From Bryobacteraceae bacterium (GTDB lineage Bacteria > Acidobacteriota > Terriglobia > Bryobacterales > Bryobacteraceae): a stretch of 64,000 nt of DNA. A program made the translations under genes and the position numbers. Location of the stretch: NCBI GenBank assembly GCA_025056455.1, contig JANWVY010000008.1:1-64000 (forward strand), in the 5' to 3' direction. The notes beneath the pieces are model-generated. The model saw only the letters and a list, made by a program, of their open reading frames with translations. It searched no databases and was not told the DNA's origin. Position 1 is the stretch's first letter. Each line of letters begins with the position of its first letter. Below, piece after piece: positions 19,733-27,878 of this stretch.

Positions 19733-20689
19733 ATGTTTTACGCCATCCGCCACACAACGCGTTTTCAGTACGACAAGCCGGTGACGGAAACGGTCATGGA
19801 GGTGCGGAAACATCCACGCACCGAGGGAAATCAGCGCTGCTTGAACCATGTTCTCCGCGTCACGCCGCGGGCCCGCGTTTTTTCCTACCGGGACTACCTT
19901 GGCAACATCGTGCATCATTTCGATGTGCCGGGCCGTTACACCCGGCTCGTACTCGTTGCCGAGTCGCTAGTAGAGCTCGAGCCACCGGCCGAACTCATCC
20001 CGCTGACCGCAGACGACTGGGCGGAACTCGATTATCTGGTTCAGCACGGCGACTATTGGGAGATGCTGACGCCAAGCCATTTCGCGCGTCCAAGTCACGA
20101 ACTGCACCAGTTGCGGATGGAGCTTAACATTCAGCGCGAAGCAGATCCGCTCACCACCGTACTAGCGGCTAAGCAAAAGATCCACGATTTCTTCGAATAC
20201 CAGCCTTCTCTAACTCGGGTGGACTCACCGATCGAGGAAGCCATCCGGCTGCGCAAGGGCGTTTGTCAGGACTTCGCCCATATCTACATCGCGATCATGC
20301 GGGAGTTACGCATCCCAGCCCGATATGTGAGCGGTTATTTGTTTCATAACCGGGCCATCGACCGCTCGGCGGAAGGCGCAACCCATGCATGGGTGGAGGT
20401 TCTGTTGCCGAAAAATGGATGGGTGGGCGTAGATCCAACCAATCGCCTTGTGGCCTGCGAACGTCATGTTCGTACCGCAATTGGTAGAGATTATGCGGAC
20501 GTGCCGCCTACCCGGGGTGTGTATAAGGGTGAGGCCAAAGGGGAACTTTCTGTGACCGTGCGTGTGACGCAATCCGAGGCGCCGATCGAAGCGCCAGCCG
20601 ACTCCGGCCTTTCAGATCAGTGGGTCCCCATTTCGGAAGCAGAAGGCGCTGCCGACTACTTCCATCAGCAACAACAGCAACAGCAATAA
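19733..20689 (+). CDS. Transglutaminase-like cysteine protease/ligase
   Basis: The 318-residue protein starts MFYAIRHTTRFQYDKPVTETV, the bacterial transglutaminase N-terminal beta domain, and continues with the catalytic core: C178 in KGVCQDFAHIYIAIMREL, H218 in GATHAWVEVLL, D234 in VGVDPTNR. The triad is complete, so it should act on peptide amide bonds. The ATG at 19733 lies four bases after the alpha-E stop; in-frame codons further upstream lie inside that gene and are rejected. The C-terminus ends in seven consecutive glutamines after FH, which is outside the family's conserved core. Confidence 0.92.
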   Translation: MFYAIRHTTRFQYDKPVTETVMEVRKHPRTEGNQRCLNHVLRVTPRARVFSYRDYLGNIVHHFDVPGRYTRLVLVAESLVELEPPAELIPLTADDWAELDYLVQHGDYWEMLTPSHFARPSHELHQLRMELNIQREADPLTTVLAAKQKIHDFFEYQPSLTRVDSPIEEAIRLRKGVCQDFAHIYIAIMRELRIPARYVSGYLFHNRAIDRSAEGATHAWVEVLLPKNGWVGVDPTNRLVACERHVRTAIGRDYADVPPTRGVYKGEAKGELSVTVRVTQSEAPIEAPADSGLSDQWVPISEAEGAADYFHQQQQQQQ

Positions 20690-20692
20690 GCG

Positions 20693-21808
20693 TTAGAGTT
20701 TGTCCCAAGTCATTTCGCGGCGGCTATAAATTGCCTCCCGGCCCAGGATGGCTACCAGGGTGCTTTCCGCAGCATGAAACGCCGCATTTTCGATTTTGTT
20801 GTTCAAACAACCGTCAATGAATTCGTTCACCGCATCTTGCGTGATGTCATACTTCGTCTCGACGGTCTCGGGATTTCCCCCGTTTCGCACCACGGTGTAG
20901 CCGCGGCGCGAGGTGTTGATGTAGCCCTTTTCGCAGATGAACGTTTCCGAGATGTCCTGATAAGTTTGCCTTCCGAATTGATGGGCGCTGTAGCTTAACA
21001 CCACGCCATTGTCAAACTGATAGGTGACGGAAAGATTGTCGAGCACGTCGCCGATCGTGCGCATGGCGCGCCCTCCATAGCCTGACGCCCGCGTGGGATG
21101 AGTTCCCATGAACCAGTTCACGACATCAAGATTGTGACAATCCTGTTCGACGATGATGTCGCCCGAGGTCTCCCGGTAAAAGTACCAGTTTCGAATCTTC
21201 TCTTCGCTTTGGGGATGTCCGGTGCGAGTGGGAGGTGGCCCGCCGAGCCAGGCGGCCCGGATCATTTTTACTGCGCCGAGCTCGCCGGATTTCACAATTT
21301 CATAAGCCTTGCGGTAATCCTTGCCGTAGCGTTGCTGGTAGTCAACCGAAATCCGTTTATTTTTGTCGGCTTTTTTCGCTGCTTCAATCACGCGGCGGCA
21401 GCCCTTGGCGTCCACGGCAGCGGGTTTTTCCATAAAAATATGTTTCTTGGCTTGCACCGCGGCCTCGAACATTTCGGGATGAAGAAAAGCAGGCGTGCAG
21501 ATCATGACGGCATCGATGTCTTTGTTAGCCAGAAGCTCTTTGTAGTTCTTGTATTCTTTGGCGCCAGAGAACCGTTTTCGCCCCTCCGCCAGACGGTCCT
21601 CGTAGATGTCGCAAATGGCCGTAATCTTGGCGAATTCGTGCTTGGCGGCGATCCCGCTATCATGCAGGCCTCTTCCCCCGCAGCCAATTAAGCCGATACT
21701 CAACGCAGAGTTCGCCATGGAGCCGCGAACCTGTTGCGAACTGGCGATTAAGATTCCGAGAGCGCCTGCTGAACGGGCGCCAAATTCCCGCCTTGTGGTG
21801 TGGCTCAT
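20693..21808 (-). CDS. Gfo/Idh/MocA family oxidoreductase with Tat signal
   Basis: The 371-residue protein opens with a twin-arginine signal (SHTTRREFGARSAGALG) and then a Rossmann fold: LSIGLIGCGGRGLHDSGIA, ITAICDIYEDRL, and EKPAAVDAKGCRRVIEAA, which is the conserved EKP motif with catalytic Lys. The C-terminal alpha/beta sheet domain binds the sugar or sugar-acid substrate. Tat-exported members of this family are abundant in Acidobacteriota and Planctomycetes. The start at 21808 is chosen because AAAGGAGA lies seven bases upstream and the RR motif is then near the N-terminus; an ATG at 21829 is the alternative. Tail to tail with the transglutaminase gene, three bases apart. Confidence 0.92.
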   Translation of the reverse strand: MSHTTRREFGARSAGALGILIASSQQVRGSMANSALSIGLIGCGGRGLHDSGIAAKHEFAKITAICDIYEDRLAEGRKRFSGAKEYKNYKELLANKDIDAVMICTPAFLHPEMFEAAVQAKKHIFMEKPAAVDAKGCRRVIEAAKKADKNKRISVDYQQRYGKDYRKAYEIVKSGELGAVKMIRAAWLGGPPPTRTGHPQSEEKIRNWYFYRETSGDIIVEQDCHNLDVVNWFMGTHPTRASGYGGRAMRTIGDVLDNLSVTYQFDNGVVLSYSAHQFGRQTYQDISETFICEKGYINTSRRGYTVVRNGGNPETVETKYDITQDAVNEFIDGCLNNKIENAAFHAAESTLVAILGREAIYSRREMTWDKL

Positions 21809-21816
21809 TGCTAGGT

Positions 21817-21824
21817 TCTCCTTT
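21817..21824 (-). promoter_or_regulatory. Shine-Dalgarno site that sets the Gfo/Idh start
   Basis: AAAGGAGA on the minus strand, ending eight bases before the ATG at 21806-21808. It argues against the upstream ATG (21829) and TTG (21850), which have no comparable site. Confidence 0.7.
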
Positions 21825-21881
21825 GCCATCCCGATGTTCCAGCGACCCAACAGAGACTCCTCATTATACTGATGTCTTTGG

Positions 21882-23300
21882 ATGCTTCTTTCGATTTTAA
21901 TCCCCGTCTACAATGAACGCACAGTCGTCGAGCGCAGCTTGTTGCAAGTTCTCGCTGCTCCCTTACCAGAAAACATGGAGCGAGAGCTGATCGTGGTCGA
22001 TGACTGCTCGACGGATGGAACTTCGGACATCTTAAGGCGCCTTGCCGCCCGAGAACCTCGCATTCGGCTTTTCCGCCACGACGTGAATCGAGGCAAAGGA
22101 GCTGCTGTCCGGACGGCAATCGAACACGCGCGAGGCGATTTCGCTATTGTTCAGGATGCAGATCTGGAGTACGACCCGAATGAATATCCCAAGTTGCTCA
22201 AACCCATGTTGGAAGGCTATGCCGACGCCGTGTTCGGGTCTCGCTATTTGGCAGGGGAGCAGACCCGGGTTCTGCCGTTTTGGCATTCCCTGATCAATCA
22301 GTGCCTGACGCTGCTATCCAATATCTTCTCCAACATCAAACTCACCGACATGGAAACCTGCTACAAGGTTTTCCGCACCGACTTGCTCAAAAGCATTCCC
22401 ATTCGCTCCAACCGTTTTGGCTTTGAGCCGGAAATCACCATGAAGTGCGCCAAACGCAAGCTTCGCATCTATGAAGTGCCCATTAGCTATCACGGCCGGA
22501 CCTACGAGGAGGGGAAAAAAATTGGGTGGAAGGACGGTTTGAAGGCCTTGGGTGTGATTCTCTACTTCTGGCTAGTGGATGATCTTTATGTTGAGCCCTA
22601 CGGCCGCGCCTTCTTGAACAATTTAAGCGGCACCCCACAGTATTTGAGCTGGATCACCCGGCTTGTGCGGCCCCATCTCGGGGACACGGTGTTAGAGATT
22701 GGCGCTGGGATTGGGAATCTGGCAGCGCGTCTCATGGCGCGCCGGAGACATTATGTAGCTGCGGAAAACGACGCGCTGTATCTTCACGCCCTCAATAACC
22801 GCTTCCTTCGCACTCCGAATGTGCAGGTGACCAAGCTCGATCCGGCTAATCCAGCCGATTTCGCACAGTTTGACCAAGAGTTCGACACTGTACTGTGCAT
22901 GAACGTTCTCGAATACCAGGAGGCGCCTGAGAGAATGGTCTCCTGCGCTGTCCAAGTGTTAAAACCTGGCGGCAACCTCGTGATTCTTGCACCGCAAGGC
23001 CAGACCTTGTTCTGTCATCTCGACCGCACCCTAAGACACAAGCGGCGGTTTTCGCGCCATGAGATTCAGAAAATGCTCGAGGCGCAAGGACTTACCATCG
23101 AGTCGATGCAAGATTTGGCCAAGGTCGGCGCTCTGGCTTGGCTCATCTTTGGACGCCTTCTTGGTCAGAAGAGAATCAGCAAACTCTGGCTCAAGCTATT
23201 TGACAAAACGGTGTGGCTCTGGCGCCGTGTGGACTGGCTCATCCCCTGGCGCGGGCTCACGCTGGTGGTTGTCGCCTCCAAGAAGCGCTTGCCGGCCTAA
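21882..23300 (+). CDS. Fused GT2 glycosyltransferase / SAM-dependent methyltransferase
   Basis: The 472-residue protein has an N-terminal GT2 domain of the polyprenyl-phosphate (DPM1-like) type: LSILIPVYNERTVVERSLLQ, ELIVVDDCSTDGTSDIL, GKGAAVRTAIEHARGDFAIV, and metal-binding DADLEYDPNE. A class I methyltransferase domain follows from about residue 255: DTVLEIGAGIGNLAARL (about 269-284), VAAENDALYLHALNNRFL, VLCMNVLEYQEAPERMV and LKPGGNLVILAPQG. No membrane segment is evident. One chain would transfer a sugar, probably to a lipid carrier, and methylate a related product. The ATG at 21882 begins directly at the GT2 strand. It is divergent from the Gfo/Idh gene. Confidence 0.9.
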   Translation: MLLSILIPVYNERTVVERSLLQVLAAPLPENMERELIVVDDCSTDGTSDILRRLAAREPRIRLFRHDVNRGKGAAVRTAIEHARGDFAIVQDADLEYDPNEYPKLLKPMLEGYADAVFGSRYLAGEQTRVLPFWHSLINQCLTLLSNIFSNIKLTDMETCYKVFRTDLLKSIPIRSNRFGFEPEITMKCAKRKLRIYEVPISYHGRTYEEGKKIGWKDGLKALGVILYFWLVDDLYVEPYGRAFLNNLSGTPQYLSWITRLVRPHLGDTVLEIGAGIGNLAARLMARRRHYVAAENDALYLHALNNRFLRTPNVQVTKLDPANPADFAQFDQEFDTVLCMNVLEYQEAPERMVSCAVQVLKPGGNLVILAPQGQTLFCHLDRTLRHKRRFSRHEIQKMLEAQGLTIESMQDLAKVGALAWLIFGRLLGQKRISKLWLKLFDKTVWLWRRVDWLIPWRGLTLVVVASKKRLPA

Positions 23301-23454
23301 GCTTGTGCTTGCCCTGGGCAAGATCGTCTTGGGGCCTCACCGCCGCATTTGCCAGCTTTTGTTTCAAACAAACCGAGCCACGGTTGTTGCCCTACGGGAC
23401 CTTGACATCCTGAGCTGTGCACGGTGAAGGCGGCAGACGATACACTGAGAATCA

Positions 23455-24294
23455 ATGTCTGTTGCGCTGCGCCACGCCATCTGTAATGAGATCTTTCAAG
23501 GTACGGACTTTGCGGAATCCTGCCGGATGATCAAGAAAGTAGGGTATCAAGGGATCGAGATCGCGCCCTTCACGCTCAGCGAAGATCCTGTGACGATTGA
23601 TCCGGCACGCCGCCGCGAAATCCGGAATGTCATTCAAGGCGAAGGCCTTGAATTTGTCGGTCTGCACTGGCTCCTTGTGGCGCCCAAAGGTCTACACGTC
23701 ACCACGCCCGATGACGCGCTCAGGGCTCGAAGCTGGATGTACATCCAGCGCCTGGTGGATCTGTGCGCCGATCTGGGTCCAAACGGAGTGATGGTGTTCG
23801 GCTCCCCACTCCAGCGCTCAACCACGGGCGGCTCTACGCGGGAAGAGGCGACCCGGCGCTTTGTCGAGGGCTTGGCTGGCGTTGCGCCGCATGCAGCCGC
23901 GCAGGGCGTGACGATCCTTGTCGAAGCGCTCCCCGTGGAACAGTCGGACGTCGTACAGAGCTTAGCCGAAGCCGTGGAGATCGTGCGCGAGATTGGCAGC
24001 CCGGCCATTCAGACCATGTTCGACACCCACAATGCGGTCCATGAACTAGAGCCCCATGCCACTTTGGTCGATCGTTACTATGAGTGGATTCGCCACGTCC
24101 ACGTCAACGAGCGGGACGGTAAGCATTGCGGTCAAGGAGATTACGATTTCAAGCCGCTGCTCGCCGTCCTGATGCGGCGTGGCTACCGCGGTTGGGTCTC
24201 TCTAGAAGCATTTGATTTCTCATTCGGGGGAGAGCGGATCGCCACCGAGTCGCTGCGATACTTGGAAGCGGAGATCGCCAAAATCAGGCTATGA
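23455..24294 (+). CDS. Sugar phosphate isomerase/epimerase (TIM barrel, AP endonuclease 2 family)
   Basis: The 279-residue protein has the xylose-isomerase-like barrel: GYQGIEIAPFTLS, FVGLHWLLVAP, ILVEALP (metal-binding Glu), MFDTHNAVHE, HVHVNERDG and GWVSLEAFDFSF. The metal ligands expected of the family (E, D, H, E) are present. It should interconvert keto and aldo sugars or epimerise a polyol. Its stop overlaps the start of the next gene (ATGA, 24291-24294), so the two are translationally coupled. Confidence 0.88.
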   Translation: MSVALRHAICNEIFQGTDFAESCRMIKKVGYQGIEIAPFTLSEDPVTIDPARRREIRNVIQGEGLEFVGLHWLLVAPKGLHVTTPDDALRARSWMYIQRLVDLCADLGPNGVMVFGSPLQRSTTGGSTREEATRRFVEGLAGVAPHAAAQGVTILVEALPVEQSDVVQSLAEAVEIVREIGSPAIQTMFDTHNAVHELEPHATLVDRYYEWIRHVHVNERDGKHCGQGDYDFKPLLAVLMRRGYRGWVSLEAFDFSFGGERIATESLRYLEAEIAKIRL

Positions 24295-25253
24295 AGAAGA
24301 TTGTTGTCACGGGCGGGGCCGGCTTTATCGGTTCCATGCTGGTTCGAAAACTCTTAGAGCGGGACGCAGGCGAAATTCATGTCATTGACAACCTGTCTTC
24401 GGGCAAGGAGTCCAATTTGGCCGAGGTTGCCTCGCAAATCAAACTCCATGTCAGCGATATCCGCAATTACGAAGAGATTGCGCCGCTCCTAGCCGGCGCG
24501 CAAACGGTTTACCATCTTGCGGCGATTCCCTCCGTACCGCGATCGATTTTCGAGCCTGTGCCATCACACCAAGTCAACGTCGACGGGTGTTTCAACGTCT
24601 TCCGGGCCGCGCACGCAGGCCGCGTGGGGCGGGTCATCTACGCCGCGTCTTCCTCGGCCTATGGGGACACCCCTGTTCTTCCCAAGACTGAGTCGATGGC
24701 CCCCAATCCAAAATCCCCCTACGCTGTCCAGAAGTTGATGGGGGAATACTACGCCTCGGTCTTCTATGCTTGTTTCGGATTGGAAACGGTCAGCCTGCGA
24801 TTCTTCAACGTCTATGGCCCCCGGCAAGATCCCAATAGCCCCTATTCCGGCGTTCTCTCCATTTTTAACCGGTGTCTTTTAGATCGTAAGCCACCGACTA
24901 TTTTTGGCGATGGAGAACAAACCCGCGACTTCACCTATGTTGAGGATGTGGCTGAGCTTTGCATCAAGGCCGCCAGCGCCGGTCGCTCCGTCTGCGGCCG
25001 CGTGTTCAATGCGGGCAACGGGAACCGTTATTCGCTCAACCAGGTCTGGGAGCTGCTGCAGGAGATTGAAGGTGTGCGGATTCCCGCCCAATATGGGCCG
25101 CCGCGCGAAGGCGACGTGCGCGACTCGCAAGCCGACACCAAGCTTGCGGTGGAAGAGCTCGGACATGCGCCGCGCTTTTCGCTAGAAGAAGGCTTGCGGC
25201 TCACGCTGGCTTGGTACCGTCAGAGCGTGCTGGAAGCTCCCACCCGTGTGTAA
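24291..25253 (+). CDS. NAD-dependent epimerase/dehydratase (UDP-glucose 4-epimerase-like)
   Basis: The 320-residue extended SDR has the NAD-binding motif GGAGFIGSMLVRKLLE, DNLSSGKESNLAEV, the catalytic SSSAYGD and SPYAVQKLMGEYYASVF (YxxxK), and RFFNVYGPRQDPNSPYSGV, which is typical of nucleotide-sugar epimerases. It probably makes a nucleotide sugar for the envelope glycan. It is coupled to the upstream isomerase gene. Confidence 0.92.
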   Translation: MKKIVVTGGAGFIGSMLVRKLLERDAGEIHVIDNLSSGKESNLAEVASQIKLHVSDIRNYEEIAPLLAGAQTVYHLAAIPSVPRSIFEPVPSHQVNVDGCFNVFRAAHAGRVGRVIYAASSSAYGDTPVLPKTESMAPNPKSPYAVQKLMGEYYASVFYACFGLETVSLRFFNVYGPRQDPNSPYSGVLSIFNRCLLDRKPPTIFGDGEQTRDFTYVEDVAELCIKAASAGRSVCGRVFNAGNGNRYSLNQVWELLQEIEGVRIPAQYGPPREGDVRDSQADTKLAVEELGHAPRFSLEEGLRLTLAWYRQSVLEAPTRV

Positions 25254-25264
25254 GCTCTTGTTTG

Positions 25265-25327
25265 CTTTGCTTGGCCTGCAGCCAGCTCGGGGCTCTCGGC
25301 GGGCGGCTTGGGTTTTGCCAAGCAAAG
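25265..25327 (+). repeat. 11-bp inverted repeat with an alternative hairpin before the sialidase-like gene
   Basis: CTTTGCTTGGC (25265-25275) is perfectly complemented by GCCAAGCAAAG (25317-25327). The right arm can instead pair with nearby GCTTGG (25306-25311) to make a short local hairpin. The right arm ends 16 bases before the ATG at 25344. No T-run follows, so it is not a normal terminator. Confidence 0.5.
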
Positions 25328-25343
25328 ACGGCATAATGGCCCT

Positions 25344-26348
25344 ATGTGGACCCGACGAGAGTGGATCGGCGGGCTGCCGCTATCGATAGCCATGCTGCGG
25401 GGCGCCCCCGCTGCCCGCATCCAGCTTGTGCGCGTTCTCAAGATCTGGGACCAAGCTCCGCATAACGCCTTTACGGACCTCATCCGCTTTCGAAAACGGT
25501 GGTACTGCATATTTCGTGAGGCCGAGGACCATGTCGGCGGCGACGGAAAGCTGCGCGTCTTAGAGTCGAAAAACGGCGAAACGTGGAGCTCGGTCGCGCT
25601 ACTTTCCGAATCGGGCGTTGACCTGCGAGATCCCAAACTCTCAATCACGCCTGATGACCGCTTGATGATCGTAGCAGGGGGATCGGTGTACGGTGGCGGA
25701 AAAATCTTGAAAAGCCGCCAACCTCGCGTTGCCTTCTCAAAAGACGCCAGAAATTGGACCGAGCCCGCGGCTGTGCTCGAGCGCGGCGACTGGCTCTGGC
25801 GCGTAACTTGGCACAAGGGCCGGGCTTACGGCGTCTCCTACTACACCGAGCCCCATGGCCAGCCGGACCGGGACTGGCAGCTGCGCTTCTGCGAAAGTCC
25901 AAACGGCTCAAAGTGGGAGGTTCGGCACATCTTGGCAGTATCCGGCCGGCCCAACGAAACTACTCTGCGCTTCCTCCCGAATGACGACTGCGTGGCTTTC
26001 GTCCGCCGCGAGGGTGAAGACCGTCAAGCCTGGATCGGGCGGAGCGCTCCGCCCTATCGAGAGTTTCAGTGGAAGCCCTGTGGTCACCGCACGGGTGGTC
26101 CCAATTTTATTGTTCTTCCAGACGGCCGCTGGGTGGGCGGAGGGCGTCGATACTATCCCGAAGGTACATTCAAAACCGAAGTTGGCTTTCTCAGTGAGCA
26201 GGGCTACCAGCCGGAATTGAGCTTACCGAGCGGGGGCGATACCAGCTATCCCGGCTTTGTCTGGCATGACAACTTCCTGTGGATGAGTTATTACTCGTCT
26301 CATGAAGGAAAGGCAAGCATCTACCTAGCAAAATTAAAACTAAGCTAG
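25344..26348 (+). CDS. Sialidase-like beta-propeller protein with Tat-like signal
   Basis: The 334-residue protein begins MWTRREWIGGLPLSIAML, a short twin-arginine-like signal. The rest shows repeated beta-strand blades with Asp-box-like turns: SKNGETWSSVAL, SKDARNWTEPAA and SPNGSKWEVRHI fit the SxDxGxxW pattern of the BNR/sialidase family, with WYCIFREAEDH and DPKLSITPDDRLMI. The catalytic arginine triad and nucleophile Tyr/Glu of true sialidases cannot be assigned by eye, so only the fold is claimed. The ATG at 25344 replaces a TTG that is 12 codons further upstream. It follows the epimerase gene after a repeat-containing leader. Confidence 0.75.
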   Translation: MWTRREWIGGLPLSIAMLRGAPAARIQLVRVLKIWDQAPHNAFTDLIRFRKRWYCIFREAEDHVGGDGKLRVLESKNGETWSSVALLSESGVDLRDPKLSITPDDRLMIVAGGSVYGGGKILKSRQPRVAFSKDARNWTEPAAVLERGDWLWRVTWHKGRAYGVSYYTEPHGQPDRDWQLRFCESPNGSKWEVRHILAVSGRPNETTLRFLPNDDCVAFVRREGEDRQAWIGRSAPPYREFQWKPCGHRTGGPNFIVLPDGRWVGGGRRYYPEGTFKTEVGFLSEQGYQPELSLPSGGDTSYPGFVWHDNFLWMSYYSSHEGKASIYLAKLKLS

Positions 26349-26467
26349 AAGACGCACCCGAGCTGTGCGTAATCTGGGGTGCGAAAGGCGGTCTTGGCCA
26401 AGCAGATCCTAGAAAACCTTCCGCCCAAGCTTGTCGGAAGGGTCAAGATCAGCAAGGAGGGCTGAGG

Positions 26468-27715
26468 ATGTTCAGTGAACGGCGAAAATTTCTGCAAGCT
26501 CTTGCCGGAGGCTTGCCGGCCAGCTGGCTTGCGTTTCAGAACAAGCTTGCAGGTGCTCCTCCAACCAGCGAGGACGACTGGAAGACGGTCAAGCGACAGT
26601 TTCCCCTTGCCGACGGTTTGACCTATCTCAACGCAGCCAATGTTTGCCCGGCCTCGCGACCAGTGCTCGACCGTCATTTCGAGTATCTGCGCGATTTCCA
26701 TGCCGATCCCTCCTTCCAAAACCGGGAAAAATACGACAAGCTGCAGGAAAGTTTGCGGCGTAAGCTGGCGCGCTTGCTGGGAGCGGATCCCGCAGAAATC
26801 GCCATTGTGCGGAACACAAGCGAGGGTTCGAACATCATTGTGCAGGGGCTCGACCTCAAAGAGGGTGACGAGATCCTTATTACATCCCACAACCATCCCT
26901 CGAGCAATCATTCTTGGAAGGTCCGGGCCAAGCGGGACCGGCTCGTTGTGCGCGAAGCCAGCGTGCCAGTGCCCGCGCGGAGCCAGCAGCAATTGATCGA
27001 TTCCCTTGCGAGTAAGATCACGCGAAAAACGCGGGTTCTTGCCGTCACCCACGTCACGAATACAACCGGCAATAAGTATCCGCTAGAGGAAATCGCGCAG
27101 ATTGCTCAAAAGCATGGCATTTGGCTGCATGTCGATGGCGCGCAAAGCTTGGGAGCGCTGGAGGTGAATCTCCACAAAATTGGTTGTGATTCCTATGCTG
27201 GCAGCGCACACAAGTGGCTGATGGGACCTTTAGAAAATGGGGTCCTCTACGTGCGCAAGGAAAAGCTCGACCGCCTCTGGCCGTTGATTGTCACCGCTGG
27301 CTGGGAGCAAAATCCTCAAGATGCCCGCAAGCTTGAGGTTTTCGGCCAGCGGGATAACCCGCGTCTGGTGGCTTTTGAAGCCGCCGTGGACTTCCTCAAC
27401 TTCCTAGGCATGGCGCGCGTCGAGGCGCGTCTCCGAACTCTGGTCACTCACCTTAAACAAAAACTAGCAGCCAATCCGGCTGTCGTGTTGCGATCGAGCA
27501 TGGATTGGGATCTGAGCGGTGGCGTTGTCAAGTTTACCGTTCGGGGTGTTCCGACTGACCAGCTGTATCAAGAGCTGTATGCCAAACATCGGATTGCCTC
27601 GGCGCGGACCTTGTCGGGGGAGGCAGAGGGGATCCGGTACTCCCCGCACATCTACAATACGCTCGAGGAGATGGACTACGCGGCCGATGTTTTGAGATCG
27701 AGGCCGGGCGCCTGA
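26468..27715 (+). CDS. Class V aminotransferase-fold PLP enzyme with Tat signal
   Basis: The 415-residue protein starts MFSERRKFLQALAGGLPASW, a Tat-type signal, and continues as a fold-type I class V enzyme related to isopenicillin-N epimerase and cysteine desulfurase: LTYLNAANVCPASRPVL, IAIVRNTSEGSNIIVQGL, THVTNTTGNKYPLEEI, GIWLHVDGAQSLGALEV, and PLP lysine K249 in GSAHKWLMGPLENGV. The substrate is unknown. A strong Shine-Dalgarno (AAGGAGGG) precedes the ATG. Export of a PLP enzyme through Tat is consistent with cofactor loading in the cytoplasm. Confidence 0.9.
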   Translation: MFSERRKFLQALAGGLPASWLAFQNKLAGAPPTSEDDWKTVKRQFPLADGLTYLNAANVCPASRPVLDRHFEYLRDFHADPSFQNREKYDKLQESLRRKLARLLGADPAEIAIVRNTSEGSNIIVQGLDLKEGDEILITSHNHPSSNHSWKVRAKRDRLVVREASVPVPARSQQQLIDSLASKITRKTRVLAVTHVTNTTGNKYPLEEIAQIAQKHGIWLHVDGAQSLGALEVNLHKIGCDSYAGSAHKWLMGPLENGVLYVRKEKLDRLWPLIVTAGWEQNPQDARKLEVFGQRDNPRLVAFEAAVDFLNFLGMARVEARLRTLVTHLKQKLAANPAVVLRSSMDWDLSGGVVKFTVRGVPTDQLYQELYAKHRIASARTLSGEAEGIRYSPHIYNTLEEMDYAADVLRSRPGA

Positions 27716-27878
27716 GAGGCTGGCTTGTCAAGGCCCGGCGCCAGACCGGTGATTGGGCGGCCAGTTGGGTCGGCCAGATGAGGCATCGATGAGCCTCCCT
27801 TGAGGGCAACGAGAGGAATCACCGAGGCAGAAGAAAGCGAGTTCGCAACCCTATCAAGCCGCACATTATGATCGTGGA

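Noticed and set aside
23308-23322. CTTGCCC-T-GGGCAAG palindrome after the GT2-methyltransferase gene
   Set aside because: No T-run follows and the loop is too tight for a terminator; it is kept only as a note.
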